Assembly: GCF_020144925.1 (NCBI RefSeq) | Contig: NZ_NSLC01000010.1 | Span: forward strand, 90,482-154,481 | DNA: 64,000 nucleotides | Source: Afifella sp. IM 167 | GTDB taxonomy: Bacteria; Pseudomonadota; Alphaproteobacteria; Rhizobiales; Afifellaceae | Reading direction: 5' to 3' | Part shown: piece after piece, positions 48,081 through 58,282 of the stretch | Position numbering within the stretch: the stretch's first letter is position 1 | How the letters are laid out: each line of letters starts with the position of its first letter | The notes under the pieces: model-generated | What the model was told of the DNA's origin: nothing | Databases searched by the model: none | The model's input: only the letters and a program-made list of their open reading frames with translations | Program-made: the position numbers and the translations under genes

Positions 48081-50567
48081 ATGGCCTTCGGCGCAAGCAG
48101 CGAGTTTTTCCATTCCACCTATGCCCTGCGACGCCTCGCGGCGCGGCGGGCCCTGCAGCTTTCGGGATTCGTGCTCCTCCTGGCGATCGCGGTGATGGCC
48201 CTTGCCCTCCTGACGTGGAACGTCGCCGATCCGAGCTTTTCCAACCTTACGGACGCCGCTCCGAAGAACCTTCTCGGCCATCCGGGGGCAATCTTCGCCG
48301 ACCTCGCCATGCAGTTCTTCGGCCTTGCCGTCGTCGCGTTGCTCGCCCCTCCGGCCGCTCTGGGGCTCTCGCTCGTGCGGATGCGACGCCCGCGCCATAT
48401 CCCCCGCCAGACCGGGCTTTGGATCGGCGGCGCTGCGCTGGCGGCGCTGGCGCTTGCCTGCCTGCCGGTCACCGCGGGCTGGCCGCTGCCGATCGGCCTC
48501 GGAGGTGCGCTCGGCGATATCCTCCTGCGCCTTCCCGAATTCCTGTTCGGCGATCCGCTCTCGGTCGGCATGCGCGCCGCGCTCGGCGTCCTTTCGGCCG
48601 GACTTGCCATCGCCCTTCTCGTCGCCTCCGCGCTGACCCGCCCGGCGGAGATCGCCGCAGCCTCGGCAAAGAAGGCGCGCCGCTCCGCGGTGGAGGAAGA
48701 GGACGAAGACGAGCTCGATACGGATGGCGAGCGCGCGGGCGTCCTCTCCGTCGCCGCCGGCTTCGCCATGCATCATGGCTTTTCGGCTCTTTCCGCCATA
48801 AGCCGCGGCCTGAAGCGGGGGGGCAAGATCGCGGTACGCGTCGCCCTGGAACGCAGCGAATCACCGGGCGGGCAAAGCCAGAACGGGGAACGCCTCGAGC
48901 CGATGCTCGGCGAGGAACGCGAGGAATTTGCCGACGAAGAATGGGATGTCGAGCCGCAGGCCCCGGCCACACCGCGAGTCGCAGAGGCCGCGCCCCGCCT
49001 GAAGCCTGGCAGACGCGTTGCCCGCGAGGCCCAGCCCTCGCTCCTGCCGAGCGCCGAGTACCAGTATCCCCCGCTGCACTTCCTCTCCGAGCCGCAGGTG
49101 CGCAAGGGACACGATCTCGACGCTTCCGCGCTGGAGAAGAACGCCAGGGCCCTTGAAGGCGTGCTGGAGGATTTCGGCGTGCGCGGCGAGATCATCAACG
49201 TCCGCCCGGGGCCGGTCGTGACCCTCTATGAGCTGGAGCCGGCTCCCGGCATCAAGTCCTCGCGGGTCATTGGCCTGGCCGACGACATCGCCCGCTCCAT
49301 GAGCGCGATCGCCGCCCGCGTCGCGGTGGTTCCCGGCCGCAACGTGATCGGCATCGAGCTTCCGAACGTTCGCCGCGAGACGGTCTACCTGCAGGAGCTC
49401 CTCGCCTCGAGCGACTTCGAGAAGAGCCGCGCCAAGCTTGCCCTTGCTCTCGGCAAGACGATCGGCGGCGAACCGGTCATCGCCGACCTTGCCAAGATGC
49501 CTCATCTTCTCGTCGCCGGTACCACGGGTTCAGGCAAGTCGGTCTCGATCAACACCATGATCCTGTCGCTGCTCTACCGGCTGAAGCCGGAGGAGTGCCG
49601 GCTCATCCTGATCGACCCGAAGATGCTCGAGCTTTCCGTCTATGACGGCATTCCGCACCTCCTGACCCCGGTCGTCACCGATCCCAAGAAGGCCGTCGTC
49701 GCCCTCAAATGGACGGTGCGGGAGATGGAGGAGCGCTACAAGCAGATGTCGAAGCTCGGCGTCCGCAACATCGACGGCTTCAACCAGCGCGTCGCCGCGG
49801 CGAAGAAGAAGGGCGAGGTGATCCAGCGCACCGTCCAGACCGGCTTCGACCACGATACCGGCGAGGCGATCTTCGAGACGGAAGAGCTGGAGCTCGAGCC
49901 GATCCCCTACATCGTCCTCATCATCGACGAGATGGCGGATCTGATGATCGTCGCCGGCAAGGAGATCGAAGGCGCCGTTCAGCGGCTTGCCCAGATGGCC
50001 CGCGCCGCCGGCATCCACGTCATCATGGCGACGCAGCGTCCCTCCGTCGATGTCATCACCGGCACCATCAAGGCGAACTTCCCGACCCGCGTTTCCTTCC
50101 AGGTGACCTCCAAGATCGATTCCCGCACCATCCTCGGCGAGCAGGGCGCCGAGCAGCTGCTCGGCCAGGGCGACATGCTCTTCATGGCCGGCGGCGGCCG
50201 CATCCAGCGCGTCCACGGACCCTTCGTCTCCGATGAGGAGGTGGAGGACGTCGTCGCCCATCTGAAGGACCAGGGCGTGCCCGACTATCACGACGCCATC
50301 ACCGACGAGGAGGCCGAGGGCGAATCGGGCTGGGACGCGCTCGCCGCCGGTGGGGGCTCCGACGACAGCAACGACACCTACGATCAGGCTGTCGCCGTGG
50401 TCTTGCGCGACCGCAAGGTATCCACCAGCTATATCCAGCGGCGTCTGTCGATCGGATACAATCGCGCCGCCTCCATCGTCGAAAGGATGGAGAAGGAGGG
50501 CCTCGTCAGCCCGGCAAATCATGCCGGCAAGCGCGAGATCCTCGTGGGCGACGAAAACGCCGCCTGA
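48081..50567 (+). CDS. ftsK: DNA translocase FtsK
   Basis: 828-residue FtsK: four membrane helices in the first 210 residues, a charged linker ([16 protein letters not shown]), and the motor. Walker A is [16 protein letters not shown] (about 478-493), Walker B is [13 protein letters not shown]. The C-terminal gamma winged helix that reads KOPS is [20 protein letters not shown]. It pumps DNA at the septum and activates XerCD at dif; xerC is in the same window. The N-terminal linker is short compared with E. coli FtsK. Confidence 0.97.
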   Translation: MAFGASSEFFHSTYALRRLAARRALQLSGFVLLLAIAVMALALLTWNVADPSFSNLTDAAPKNLLGHPGAIFADLAMQFFGLAVVALLAPPAALGLSLVRMRRPRHIPRQTGLWIGGAALAALALACLPVTAGWPLPIGLGGALGDILLRLPEFLFGDPLSVGMRAALGVLSAGLAIALLVASALTRPAEIAAASAKKARRSAVEEEDEDELDTDGERAGVLSVAAGFAMHHGFSALSAISRGLKRGGKIAVRVALERSESPGGQSQNGERLEPMLGEEREEFADEEWDVEPQAPATPRVAEAAPRLKPGRRVAREAQPSLLPSAEYQYPPLHFLSEPQVRKGHDLDASALEKNARALEGVLEDFGVRGEIINVRPGPVVTLYELEPAPGIKSSRVIGLADDIARSMSAIAARVAVVPGRNVIGIELPNVRRETVYLQELLASSDFEKSRAKLALALGKTIGGEPVIADLAKMPHLLVAGTTGSGKSVSINTMILSLLYRLKPEECRLILIDPKMLELSVYDGIPHLLTPVVTDPKKAVVALKWTVREMEERYKQMSKLGVRNIDGFNQRVAAAKKKGEVIQRTVQTGFDHDTGEAIFETEELELEPIPYIVLIIDEMADLMIVAGKEIEGAVQRLAQMARAAGIHVIMATQRPSVDVITGTIKANFPTRVSFQVTSKIDSRTILGEQGAEQLLGQGDMLFMAGGGRIQRVHGPFVSDEEVEDVVAHLKDQGVPDYHDAITDEEAEGESGWDALAAGGGSDDSNDTYDQAVAVVLRDRKVSTSYIQRRLSIGYNRAASIVERMEKEGLVSPANHAGKREILVGDENAA

Positions 50568-50674
50568 TCCGATTCTGGCCGCCTTTGGGTGGTGAAGGCG
50601 GTGACGCTCGCTGGAACCGCCAAGGTGAGCGGTTCATTGTGAGAAGCCGAAGAGACGGCTTTGGGAGAATTTCG

Positions 50675-51325
50675 ATGCGCATCTTCAACAGGCGCCTGAC
50701 GCGCCTTGCCGCCGCCGGCGCCGTGGCGCTCGCCATGCTGTCCGCCCCGGCTTTCGCTTTCACCGCGCAGGAGAATGCCGCGCTCGCCGCCATCTCCCAG
50801 AAACTCGACGGTGTGCGCACCATGAACGGGGAGTTCATCCAGTTCGGGCCGACGGGCGAGAAGAGCCAGGGCAAGTTCTATATCGCCCGGCCGGGCCGCA
50901 TCCTCTTCGACTACGATCCGCCCTCGCACCTCAAGGTGCGTTCCGACGGCGATTCGGTCCTGGTCGAGGATGCGAGCGTGAAGACCGAGGACCTCTGGCC
51001 CCTGTCGAAGACGCCGCTGAAGTTTCTTCTCGACAACAACCTCAACCTGTCCCGCTCCGACAAGGTGCGCGGGGTCGCCATCGAGAGCGACCTCATCCAG
51101 GTGACCATCGTCGACGACGCGCAGTTCGGCGGCGGCACGCTGACGCTCTTCTTCGATCCGGCGAGTTACGAGCTGCGTCAGTGGACCGTGCGCGATGCAC
51201 AGGGGCTCGATACCACCGTCGTTCTCTACAACGTGGAGACCGGCCGCAATCTCTCTGCGAGCCTGTTCAAGATCAACTACGGCGCCATCACCAACCGGGC
51301 GCGCGAGCGCTCTCTGCGTGATTAG
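50675..51325 (+). CDS. lolA: Outer-membrane lipoprotein carrier protein
   Basis: 216-residue periplasmic chaperone that carries lipoproteins from LolCDE to the outer membrane. The start at 50675 begins MRIFNRRLTRLAAAGAVALA, a signal peptide ending before FTAQENAALAAIS. The LolA core is seen in GEFIQFGPTGEKSQGKFYIARPGR in outline, and FDYDPPSHLKVRSDGDSVLV. It follows ftsK, a common order in alphaproteobacteria. Confidence 0.93.
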   Translation: MRIFNRRLTRLAAAGAVALAMLSAPAFAFTAQENAALAAISQKLDGVRTMNGEFIQFGPTGEKSQGKFYIARPGRILFDYDPPSHLKVRSDGDSVLVEDASVKTEDLWPLSKTPLKFLLDNNLNLSRSDKVRGVAIESDLIQVTIVDDAQFGGGTLTLFFDPASYELRQWTVRDAQGLDTTVVLYNVETGRNLSASLFKINYGAITNRARERSLRD

Positions 51326-51342
51326 AATATTTCCTAACTGTG

Positions 51343-51379
51343 ACCCTTTCGCCAATTGGAATTAAGGCGACGAAAGGGT
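51343..51379 (+). repeat. Inverted repeat in the lolA-xth spacer
   Basis: Nine-base arms ACCCTTTCG / CGAAAGGGT separated by 19 bases that include the palindrome CCAATTGG. There is no T run, so it is not a normal terminator. It might be an RNA hairpin at the end of lolA or an operator. Confidence 0.4.
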
Positions 51380-51606
51380 TAAGAGGAGGATGCGACGATT
51401 GGGCTTGTCTCGGCGACGAGAAGTCCCATCTTGTCGCTGCGGAGATCGACCCGGCCGAAACAACGCCCCCCGTCTCGCTCGGGTTCGGTCCGCGAAGGCG
51501 TCCAGTCGTTCCGGCTGGGCGCCTTTCGCTTTGTCGGGGCCGATTTCCTGTTGGTTGAAGCCCCTTCTGCTGGATTTAAGGCGCCCGACCCGCCAGACCG
51601 GAAAGC

Positions 51607-52410
51607 ATGTCCTTCTCCGTCGCCACCTGGAATATCAACTCCGTCCGTCTGCGCATCGATCTGGTGCGCCGCTTTCTCGCCGAGGCGAGACCCGACGCGC
51701 TCTGTCTGCAGGAGACGAAGTGCCCGGACGCGCTGTTTCCCGAGAACGCCTTCCGCGAAGCCGGCTATCCCTTTATCGCGATCGCCGGGGAGAAGGGCTA
51801 CAACGGCGTCGCGATTGTCTCGCGCCGGCCGCTTTCCCGCATCGACCGCCATCTCTTCTGCGACCGGGGCGACTGCCGGCACATCGCCGCCGAGATGCCG
51901 ACGCGCACCGGGCCGGTGATGCTGCACAATTTTTACGTGCCCGCGGGCGGCGACGAGCCGGACCGGGAGCGGAACTGGAAGTTCGGCCACAAGCTCGATT
52001 TCATTGAGGAGATGCGCCGGCAGGCCGCGCGGTACACCGAGCCCGGCTCGATCCTCGTGGGCGACCTCAACATCGCCCCGCTCGAGACCGACGTCTGGTC
52101 GCACAAGCAGCTCCTCAAGGTCGTCAGCCACACGCCGGTGGAGACGGAGGGCCTCCTGCGGCTCCAGGCCGAAGGCGGCTGGGTCGACGTGATGCGGCGC
52201 TTCGTGCCCCCGGAAGAAAAGCTCTTCACCTGGTGGAGCTATCGCTCGCCCAACTGGGAGGCCTCCGACCGTGGTCGCAGGCTCGACCATGTCTGGGCGA
52301 CGCCCGACCTCGGCGCCCGGGCCGTGTCCGTTAAGGTGCTGAAGGAAGCGCGGAGCTGGGAGCGGCCTTCCGATCACGTTCCGGTTATCGCGGCCTTCTC
52401 CGAGGAATAA
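51607..52410 (+). CDS. xth: Exodeoxyribonuclease III
   Basis: 267-residue AP endonuclease/3'-5' exonuclease of base excision repair. Catalytic motifs: NINSVRLR near the start, LQETKCPD (metal Glu), GDLNIAPLETDVW (Asp/Asn) and the catalytic His in SDHVPVIAAF. Starts MSFSVATWNINSVRLRIDLV. It lies 280 bases after lolA and converges on the cNMP-binding gene; the spacing to the latter is only 7 bases. Confidence 0.95.
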   Translation: MSFSVATWNINSVRLRIDLVRRFLAEARPDALCLQETKCPDALFPENAFREAGYPFIAIAGEKGYNGVAIVSRRPLSRIDRHLFCDRGDCRHIAAEMPTRTGPVMLHNFYVPAGGDEPDRERNWKFGHKLDFIEEMRRQAARYTEPGSILVGDLNIAPLETDVWSHKQLLKVVSHTPVETEGLLRLQAEGGWVDVMRRFVPPEEKLFTWWSYRSPNWEASDRGRRLDHVWATPDLGARAVSVKVLKEARSWERPSDHVPVIAAFSEE

Positions 52411-52417
52411 GGAAGGC

Positions 52418-52894
52418 TCACTCTTCCTGTGGGCTGAGCCGCTTGCCGATATCGCGGATACGGCCCACCGTGTCGGTCAGGCTTTCCGTCAGCTTGTCGC
52501 GAAGCGCCTCGGCGATCTCCGGATATTCGTCGAACAGCCTGCGGAAGACCGAGCGGCGGATTTGCAGCACGGCGCTCGGCTCCGTGGCGACCAGCGTCTC
52601 GTAGGCCCGCGTCTCGGTGATGAGCGCGAGCTCGCCGATGAGCGCGCCGCGGCCAAGCCGTCGTCCCTCGTCTTCCGTGTTCTCGCGCCTGGCTGCGGCG
52701 GCAGGGGTGGCCATCAGCTCCCCGGAAGAGACGAGATAGGCCGAGTGCAGCGGACGCCCGGCTTCCACCATCGTCTCGCCCTTGCGCAGGGTCCGGCTTT
52801 CCGCCGAGAAGGCGATGAGGCGCAGATGTTCCTCCGTGAAAGCGGAAAAGAACGGGGCCTCCCTGAGGAGCTGAACGTCCGAACCGAGGCTCAT
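52418..52894 (-). CDS. Cyclic nucleotide-binding domain protein
   Basis: 158-residue protein that is only a cNMP-binding (Crp-like effector) domain, with no DNA-binding helix-turn-helix. The start at 52894 begins MSLGSDVQLLREAPFFSAFT. The phosphate-binding cassette is GALIGELALITETRAYETLV. A C-terminal helix (EIAEALRDKLTESLTDTVGR) replaces the usual DNA-binding part. It starts 8 bases after cenR's stop, so it shares that transcript; a role as a partner of CenR signalling is inferred from position. Confidence 0.85.
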   Translation of the reverse strand: MSLGSDVQLLREAPFFSAFTEEHLRLIAFSAESRTLRKGETMVEAGRPLHSAYLVSSGELMATPAAAARRENTEDEGRRLGRGALIGELALITETRAYETLVATEPSAVLQIRRSVFRRLFDEYPEIAEALRDKLTESLTDTVGRIRDIGKRLSPQEE

Positions 52895-52902
52895 GGGTTT
52901 TC

Positions 52903-53589
52903 CTAGGCCCGGACGAGCTTGTAGCCGCCCGCCTCCGTGATCAGGATTTCCGCATGGGAAGGATCCTTCTCGATCTTCTGCCTGAGCCGGTAGATATGAG
53001 TCTCGAGCGTATGGGTGGTCACGCCGGAATTGTATCCCCACACCTCCGAAAGGAGGATGTCGCGTGTCACCGTGCGCTCGCCGGCCCGATAGAGATATTT
53101 GAGGATCGCCGTTTCCTTCTCCGTCAGCCGCACCTTCGAGCCGCCGGCGTCGAGCAGCAGCTTCGCGGCCGGCTTGAAGGTGTATGGGCCGATCGTGAAG
53201 GTCGCATCCTCGCTCTGCTCGTGCTGGCGCAGATGCGCGCGGATACGCGCCAGCAGCACGGCGAAGCGGAAGGGCTTGGCGACATAGTCGTTGGCGCCCG
53301 CCTCCAGGCCGAGCACCGTGTCGGAATCGGTATCGTGCCCGGTCAGCATGATGATCGGCGCCTTGATGCCGCTCTTTCTGAGGAGCTTCACGGCCTCGCG
53401 CCCGTCCATGTCGGGCAGCTCGACATCCATGATGATGAGGTCGATATGCCCGTCCTTGGCAGCCTTGATTCCGGCGCCGGCATTGGCTGCGGAGGAAATC
53501 TCGAATTCCTCGTAGAGCGATAGTTGCTCTGTCAGCGCGCCGCACAGCTCCTTGTCGTCGTCGACGATGAGGATACGTCTCGCCGTCAT
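52903..53589 (-). CDS. cenR: OmpR-family response regulator, CenR-like
   Basis: 228-residue response regulator. Receiver: DDDKELCGALTEQ, phosphoacceptor Asp in IIMDVELPDMDG, and the Lys in YVAKPFRFAVLLARIRAHLR. DNA-binding winged helix: YKFP-free OmpR type with LTEKETAILKYLYRAGERTV and SEVWGYNSGVTTHTLETHIY. This pattern closely matches CenR of Rhizobiales, an essential regulator of envelope and cell cycle. The cognate kinase CenK is not adjacent. It is followed by the cNMP-binding gene. Confidence 0.82.
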   Translation of the reverse strand: MTARRILIVDDDKELCGALTEQLSLYEEFEISSAANAGAGIKAAKDGHIDLIIMDVELPDMDGREAVKLLRKSGIKAPIIMLTGHDTDSDTVLGLEAGANDYVAKPFRFAVLLARIRAHLRQHEQSEDATFTIGPYTFKPAAKLLLDAGGSKVRLTEKETAILKYLYRAGERTVTRDILLSEVWGYNSGVTTHTLETHIYRLRQKIEKDPSHAEILITEAGGYKLVRA

Positions 53590-53641
53590 CGGCGCTTCTC
53601 TCCCGGCCAAACTTGCAAGAATCTCTTGCGCGAAACCTTAA

Positions 53642-53700
53642 GGCAAGTTGATAACGCCCGCCAGCCTTGGGGTTTCCGCCCATGAAGAGGGCAAGTTGAT
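53642..53700 (+). repeat. Short direct repeat GGCAAGTTGAT in the cenR-YkuD spacer
   Basis: GGCAAGTTGAT occurs at 53642-53652 and 53690-53700, followed both times by a CCCGCC stretch. The second copy includes the ATG of the L,D-transpeptidase gene. It may be a pair of operator half sites or a chance repeat. Confidence 0.3.
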
Positions 53701-54337
53701 GCACCCGCCCGATCCGCGTTTCCGGTCGCCGGCGGCAAGGCCGCTGCGCCGCGCCACGAGAGCGCCGCGCCGGATCGTCGTCCGCCCCCTGCCGTTACCC
53801 CGCCATTCCGGCCTTCTTCAGCTCGAAGGCCACCTCCACCGCTGCGCCCTAGGCCGCTCCGGCGTGACGCATCGGAAACGGGAGGGCGACGGAGCCACGC
53901 CAGTCGGATGCCTGACTCTGGAATGGGGCGCGCTGCGCCCGGACCGGCGTCCGCCGATGCCGATCCCGACTTTGCCGACTCTGCGGCTTGCGCCCGATGA
54001 CGGGTGGTGCGACGCGAGCCATGCGACGCAATACAACCGCGCGGTCCGCCTGCCCGTGCCGTTCTCGGCGGAGCGGATGTGGCGCGAGGACCATCTCTAT
54101 GACGCGGTGATCGGCCTTTCGTGGAACACGCAGCCCGTGCGCAGGGGGCTCGGCAGCGCCATCTTCCTGCACCTGGCGCGCCCCGGCTTGCGGCCGACGG
54201 ACGGCTGCGTCGCCGTGCCGCGTCCGCTCATGCGCCGGCTGCTGCGGCTCGTACGGGCTGGTGATCAGGTACTCGTCCTCAGCCCCGGCGAGAGCGGCCC
54301 ACCAAAGCGCACCCGTTCCGGCAGGCGCCGCTTCTAG
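53699..54337 (+). CDS. L,D-transpeptidase (YkuD) family protein
   Basis: 212-residue protein. It starts at 53699 (MHPPDPRFRSPAAR), with GAGGG 8 bases upstream. The YkuD catalytic motif is IFLHLARPGLRPTDGCVAVPRP, where His and the nucleophilic Cys of TDGC are intact. An Arg-rich N-terminus without a clear signal peptide precedes it. L,D-transpeptidases form 3-3 crosslinks or attach proteins to peptidoglycan; this small cytoplasmic-start type is common in Rhizobiales. It is divergent from cenR and converges with the YggS gene. Confidence 0.82.
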   Translation: MHPPDPRFRSPAARPLRRATRAPRRIVVRPLPLPRHSGLLQLEGHLHRCALGRSGVTHRKREGDGATPVGCLTLEWGALRPDRRPPMPIPTLPTLRLAPDDGWCDASHATQYNRAVRLPVPFSAERMWREDHLYDAVIGLSWNTQPVRRGLGSAIFLHLARPGLRPTDGCVAVPRPLMRRLLRLVRAGDQVLVLSPGESGPPKRTRSGRRRF

Positions 54338-54341
54338 ACGC

Positions 54342-55031
54342 CTACGGTTTCGGGCGCGTGCCGAAGAGCGCACTGCCGACGCGCACATGCGTGGCGCCGA
54401 GCTTCACCGCCGTCTCGAAATCGGCGCTCATGCCCATCGAGAGCCCCTTCAGCCCGAGCTTGCGGGCGAGCTTGGCCAGCAGCGCAAAATGCGGACCCGC
54501 GGGCTCGTCGAAGGGCGGAATGCACATGAGGCCCGCGATATCGAGGCCGTATTCCTCGCGGCACCGCGCCACAAAAGCCTCCGTCTCGCCGGGAGCGATG
54601 CCCGCCTTCTGCTCCTCCTCGCCGGTGTTGACCTGCACGAAGAGCGTCGGCCGGCGTCCCTGCTTTTCCATCTCCTTGGCGAGCGCAACCGCGAGCCGCT
54701 CGCGGTCGAGCGAGTGGATCGCGTCGAAGAGCGAAACGGCCTCGCGCGCCTTGTTGGTCTGCAGCGGCCCGATGAGGTGGAGCTCGGTGTCGGCAAACCT
54801 CTCGCGCAGCGCCGGCCATTTGCCGGCCGCCTCCTGCACCCGGTTCTCGCCGAAGACACGCTGCCCCGCTTCCAGGACCGGGCGGATGTCTTCCGCTTCG
54901 TACGTCTTGCTGACGGCGACGAGCGTGACGCTCGCCGGATCGCGCCCCGCCTCGCGCGCCGCGGCATCGATGCGGCTTAGGATCTCGGCGAGGACGGCGT
55001 GCTCCCGCTTCGGGTCGATCTTCTGGCTCAT
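54342..55031 (-). CDS. yggS: YggS-family pyridoxal phosphate homeostasis protein
   Basis: 229-residue PLP-binding protein (PLPHP). The start at 55031 gives MSQKIDPKREHAVLAEILSR; longer upstream frames are not homologous. The PLP lysine is K47 in LVAVSKTYEAEDI, with FGENRVQEAAGKW and MGMSADFETAVKLGATHVRVG as the other family blocks. It keeps free PLP in balance and has no enzymatic activity. It converges with the YkuD gene. Confidence 0.93.
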   Translation of the reverse strand: MSQKIDPKREHAVLAEILSRIDAAAREAGRDPASVTLVAVSKTYEAEDIRPVLEAGQRVFGENRVQEAAGKWPALRERFADTELHLIGPLQTNKAREAVSLFDAIHSLDRERLAVALAKEMEKQGRRPTLFVQVNTGEEEQKAGIAPGETEAFVARCREEYGLDIAGLMCIPPFDEPAGPHFALLAKLARKLGLKGLSMGMSADFETAVKLGATHVRVGSALFGTRPKP

Positions 55032-55147
55032 GCGGAACGTCCATGCCGCAGCGCAAACCATCGCGCCCGCGCGAGGTTGACCGGCTTCGGCAATCGTGTT
55101 GAAGCTCTCCGGCCCGCGCCAGGCGCGCGGTCCCGACCCCAAGAACC

Positions 55148-57775
55148 ATGCCGTCCATGACCGCGTCAACCGAACGCTATAACCCGCGAAACGTCGAAGC
55201 CCGCTGGCAGTCCGTCTGGGAGGAGCGTGGTCTTTTCCGCTGCCCGGACGACGATCCGCGGCCGAAATACTATGTCCTTGAGATGTTCCCCTATCCGTCG
55301 GGGCGCATCCATATCGGCCATACCCGCAACTACACGATGGGCGATGTCGTTGCCCGCTATCGGCGCGCGCGCGGCTTCAACGTGCTGCACCCGATGGGCT
55401 GGGACGCTTTCGGCATGCCGGCCGAAAACGCGGCGATGCAGAACAGGGTCCATCCCAAGGAATGGACCTACGCCAACATCGCCACGATGCGCGATCAGCT
55501 GAAGCTGATGGGCTTTTCGATCGACTGGTCGCGCGAATTCGCGACCTGCGACGTGGAATACTACGCCCAGCAGCAGCGCCTCTTCCTCGACATGCTGGAA
55601 GCCGGCCTCGTCCGGCGCAAGAGCGCCAAGGTGAACTGGGATCCGGTCGACAACACCGTGCTCGCCAACGAGCAGGTGATCGACGGGCGCGGCTGGCGCT
55701 CCGGCGCCGAGGTGGAGCAGCGCGAGCTCACGCAGTGGTTCTTCGCCATATCCGATTTCGCCGACGAGCTCCTGGAGGCGCTGAAAGGCCTCGATCGCTG
55801 GCCTGAGAAGGTGCGGCTGATGCAGGAGAAATGGATCGGCCGCTCCGAGGGCCTCAGGATCCGCTTCGAGCTCGTCGAAAGGGCGCCCTCCGGCGAGGAG
55901 ATCCTCGAAGTCTTCACAACCCGGCCGGACACGCTCTTCGGCGCCTCCTTCATGGCGCTTTCGCCCGACCATCCGCTTTCCGCCGAAATCGCCGGAAAGG
56001 ACGAGAAGGCGAAGGCCTTCATCGCCGAATGCCACCGTCGCGGCACCTCCGCGGAGGCGGTCGAGACGGCCGAGAAGAGCGGCTACGACACGGGACTCAA
56101 GGTTCGCCATCCATTCGTGGAAGGCAAGCTCCTGCCGGTCTACATCGCCAATTTCGTCCTGATGGGCTACGGCACCGGCGCCATCTTCGGCTGCCCCGCG
56201 CACGATCAGCGCGACCTCGATTTCGCCAATCGCTACGGCCTGCCGGTGACGCCGGTGGTCAAGCCCGACGATATCGAAGCGGCCGATTTCACCGTTCTGG
56301 AAGAGGCGTATACGGGCCCGGGCCGGATCTACCATTCCGATTTCCTCGACGGCATGACCATCGAGGAAGCCAAGGACGCGGTCGCAAGCCGTCTGGAGGC
56401 GCGCAACCTTGCCGGCGCGCCGCAGGCCGCGCGCGAGGTGAATTTCCGCCTGCGCGACTGGGGCATCTCCCGCCAGCGCTACTGGGGCTGTCCGATCCCG
56501 ATGATCCACTGCCCCGATTGCGGGGCGGTGCCGGTGCCCCATGCGGACCTTCCGGTGAAGCTTCCCGACGACATCGACTTCGACAAGCCCGGCAACCCGC
56601 TCGACCGGCATCCGAGCTGGAAGGATGTCGCCTGTCCCAAATGCGGCGGCGCCGCCCGGCGCGAGACCGACACGATGGACACCTTCGTCGACTCGTCCTG
56701 GTATTTTGCCCGTTTCACCGCCCCGCATGCCGAGACGCCGACGGTACCGGCGATCGCCAACGACTGGCTACCGGTCGACCAGTATATCGGCGGGATCGAG
56801 CACGCGATCCTGCACCTTCTTTATTCGCGCTTCTTCGCCCGGGCCATGACGAAGACCGGTCATCTCGACCTGGCCGAACCCTTCGCCGGCCTCTTTACCC
56901 AGGGCATGGTGGTGCACGAGACCTACCGGGAGCCGAACGGCCCCTTCCTGCCGCCCGAGGAGGTGGTTCTGGAAGAAACGGACGGTGTCCGCTCGGCCCG
57001 CCACGCGACGACGGGGGCACCAGTCGAGATCGGCCCGATCGAGAAGATGTCGAAGTCGAAGCGCAACACGGTCGGCCCCGAAGAGATCAGCCGCAACTAT
57101 GGCGCCGACACGGCCCGCTGGTTCATGCTCTCCGACTCGCCGCCCGAGCGCGACGTGCAATGGTCGGCGGCCGGCGTCGAGGGCGCGCACCGTTTCGTTC
57201 AGCGCGTCTGGCGCCTCGTGGCCGGCGCCGCGGACACCCTGCCTCCGGCCGGCTCTGCGCTCCCGCGGGAGGTCTCGGAGGCCGGACTCGGACTCCGCCG
57301 GACGACTCACCGGGCGATCCGTGATGTGACGGATGCGATCGAAAATCTCCGCTTCAACCGGGCGATCGCCTTCCTGCACGATCTCGCCAACAAGATCGCC
57401 GAGCACGATAGTGCCGATACCTCGCCGACCGCGGCCGCTGTGCGCCGCGAAAGCCTGGAGGCCCTCGTGCTTCTGATGGCGCCCTTCATGCCGCACCTCG
57501 CCGAAGAGGCCTGGCAGCTTCTCGGCCATGACAGGCTCGTTGCCGAGACGCCATGGCCGGAGGCGGAGGCGGGCCTCCTGCGCGACAACGAGATCACGCT
57601 GCCGCTGCAGGTCAACGGCAAGAAGCGCGACGACCTGACGGTCCCGCGCGATGCCACATCCGCCGAGATCGAGGCGGCCGCGCTTGCCAGCGACAGCGTT
57701 CAGCGCTTCCTTGAAGGCCGGCCGCCGCGTAAGGTGATCGTGGTGCCGGGGAGGATCGTGAATGTGGTTGGCTAG
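55148..57775 (+). CDS. leuS: Leucyl-tRNA synthetase
   Basis: Class Ia synthetase, about 875 residues, full length. HIGH-type motif is [20 protein letters not shown] is [18 protein letters not shown]. The editing domain is seen around [18 protein letters not shown]. The start is 55148 ([15 protein letters not shown]) or 55157 (MTASTERYN). Its last codons overlap the start of lptE by 14 bases, and holA follows, the usual leuS-lptE-holA order. Confidence 0.97.
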   Translation: MPSMTASTERYNPRNVEARWQSVWEERGLFRCPDDDPRPKYYVLEMFPYPSGRIHIGHTRNYTMGDVVARYRRARGFNVLHPMGWDAFGMPAENAAMQNRVHPKEWTYANIATMRDQLKLMGFSIDWSREFATCDVEYYAQQQRLFLDMLEAGLVRRKSAKVNWDPVDNTVLANEQVIDGRGWRSGAEVEQRELTQWFFAISDFADELLEALKGLDRWPEKVRLMQEKWIGRSEGLRIRFELVERAPSGEEILEVFTTRPDTLFGASFMALSPDHPLSAEIAGKDEKAKAFIAECHRRGTSAEAVETAEKSGYDTGLKVRHPFVEGKLLPVYIANFVLMGYGTGAIFGCPAHDQRDLDFANRYGLPVTPVVKPDDIEAADFTVLEEAYTGPGRIYHSDFLDGMTIEEAKDAVASRLEARNLAGAPQAAREVNFRLRDWGISRQRYWGCPIPMIHCPDCGAVPVPHADLPVKLPDDIDFDKPGNPLDRHPSWKDVACPKCGGAARRETDTMDTFVDSSWYFARFTAPHAETPTVPAIANDWLPVDQYIGGIEHAILHLLYSRFFARAMTKTGHLDLAEPFAGLFTQGMVVHETYREPNGPFLPPEEVVLEETDGVRSARHATTGAPVEIGPIEKMSKSKRNTVGPEEISRNYGADTARWFMLSDSPPERDVQWSAAGVEGAHRFVQRVWRLVAGAADTLPPAGSALPREVSEAGLGLRRTTHRAIRDVTDAIENLRFNRAIAFLHDLANKIAEHDSADTSPTAAAVRRESLEALVLLMAPFMPHLAEEAWQLLGHDRLVAETPWPEAEAGLLRDNEITLPLQVNGKKRDDLTVPRDATSAEIEAAALASDSVQRFLEGRPPRKVIVVPGRIVNVVG

Positions 57776-58271
57776 ACGTGCGTCGCTGGCATTTGTGCTT
57801 GCGGGTGCCACCCTCTTTGCCGGCTGCCAGATCAGGCCCCTTTACGCACCGACTCCGACCGGCCAGTCGGTGCAGGCCGAGTTGCGCGCCGTCGATGTCG
57901 AGCCGCCGGCAAGCCGCGCCGAGCAGGTCTTCCGCAATGTCCTTCTCTTTGGCATCGACGACGCCGTTCCGGCTCCGAATCGGTACCGCCTGACCTACGC
58001 CATGTCGCTTTCATCCGGCTCGGTCGGCATCGAAACGGTCACGGGCGTGCCGACGGCCTATCAGATCACCGCGACGCTCAGTTACAGGCTCACAGACATC
58101 GAAAGCAGCAAGACGGTCACGGACGGGACCATCGCGACCGTTGCCTCCTACGACCGCTCCTCGCAGGTCTTTGCCAACATCCGCGCCGAGCGCGATGCGG
58201 AGGATCGCGCCGCCACCACGCTGGCAGGCATCCTGAAGTCGCGCCTCGCCGCCTTTCTCGCGACCAACTGA
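57762..58271 (+). CDS. lptE: LPS assembly lipoprotein LptE
   Basis: 169-residue outer-membrane lipoprotein that plugs LptD in lipopolysaccharide export. The lipobox is LFAGC in [25 protein letters not shown]-like start is replaced by [14 protein letters not shown], typical for the alphaproteobacterial form. The gene starts inside leuS. Weak sequence conservation is normal for LptE, but position between leuS and holA makes the call firm. Confidence 0.9.
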   Translation: MWLARRASLAFVLAGATLFAGCQIRPLYAPTPTGQSVQAELRAVDVEPPASRAEQVFRNVLLFGIDDAVPAPNRYRLTYAMSLSSGSVGIETVTGVPTAYQITATLSYRLTDIESSKTVTDGTIATVASYDRSSQVFANIRAERDAEDRAATTLAGILKSRLAAFLATN

Positions 58272-58282
58272 GCGGCGCCGCG

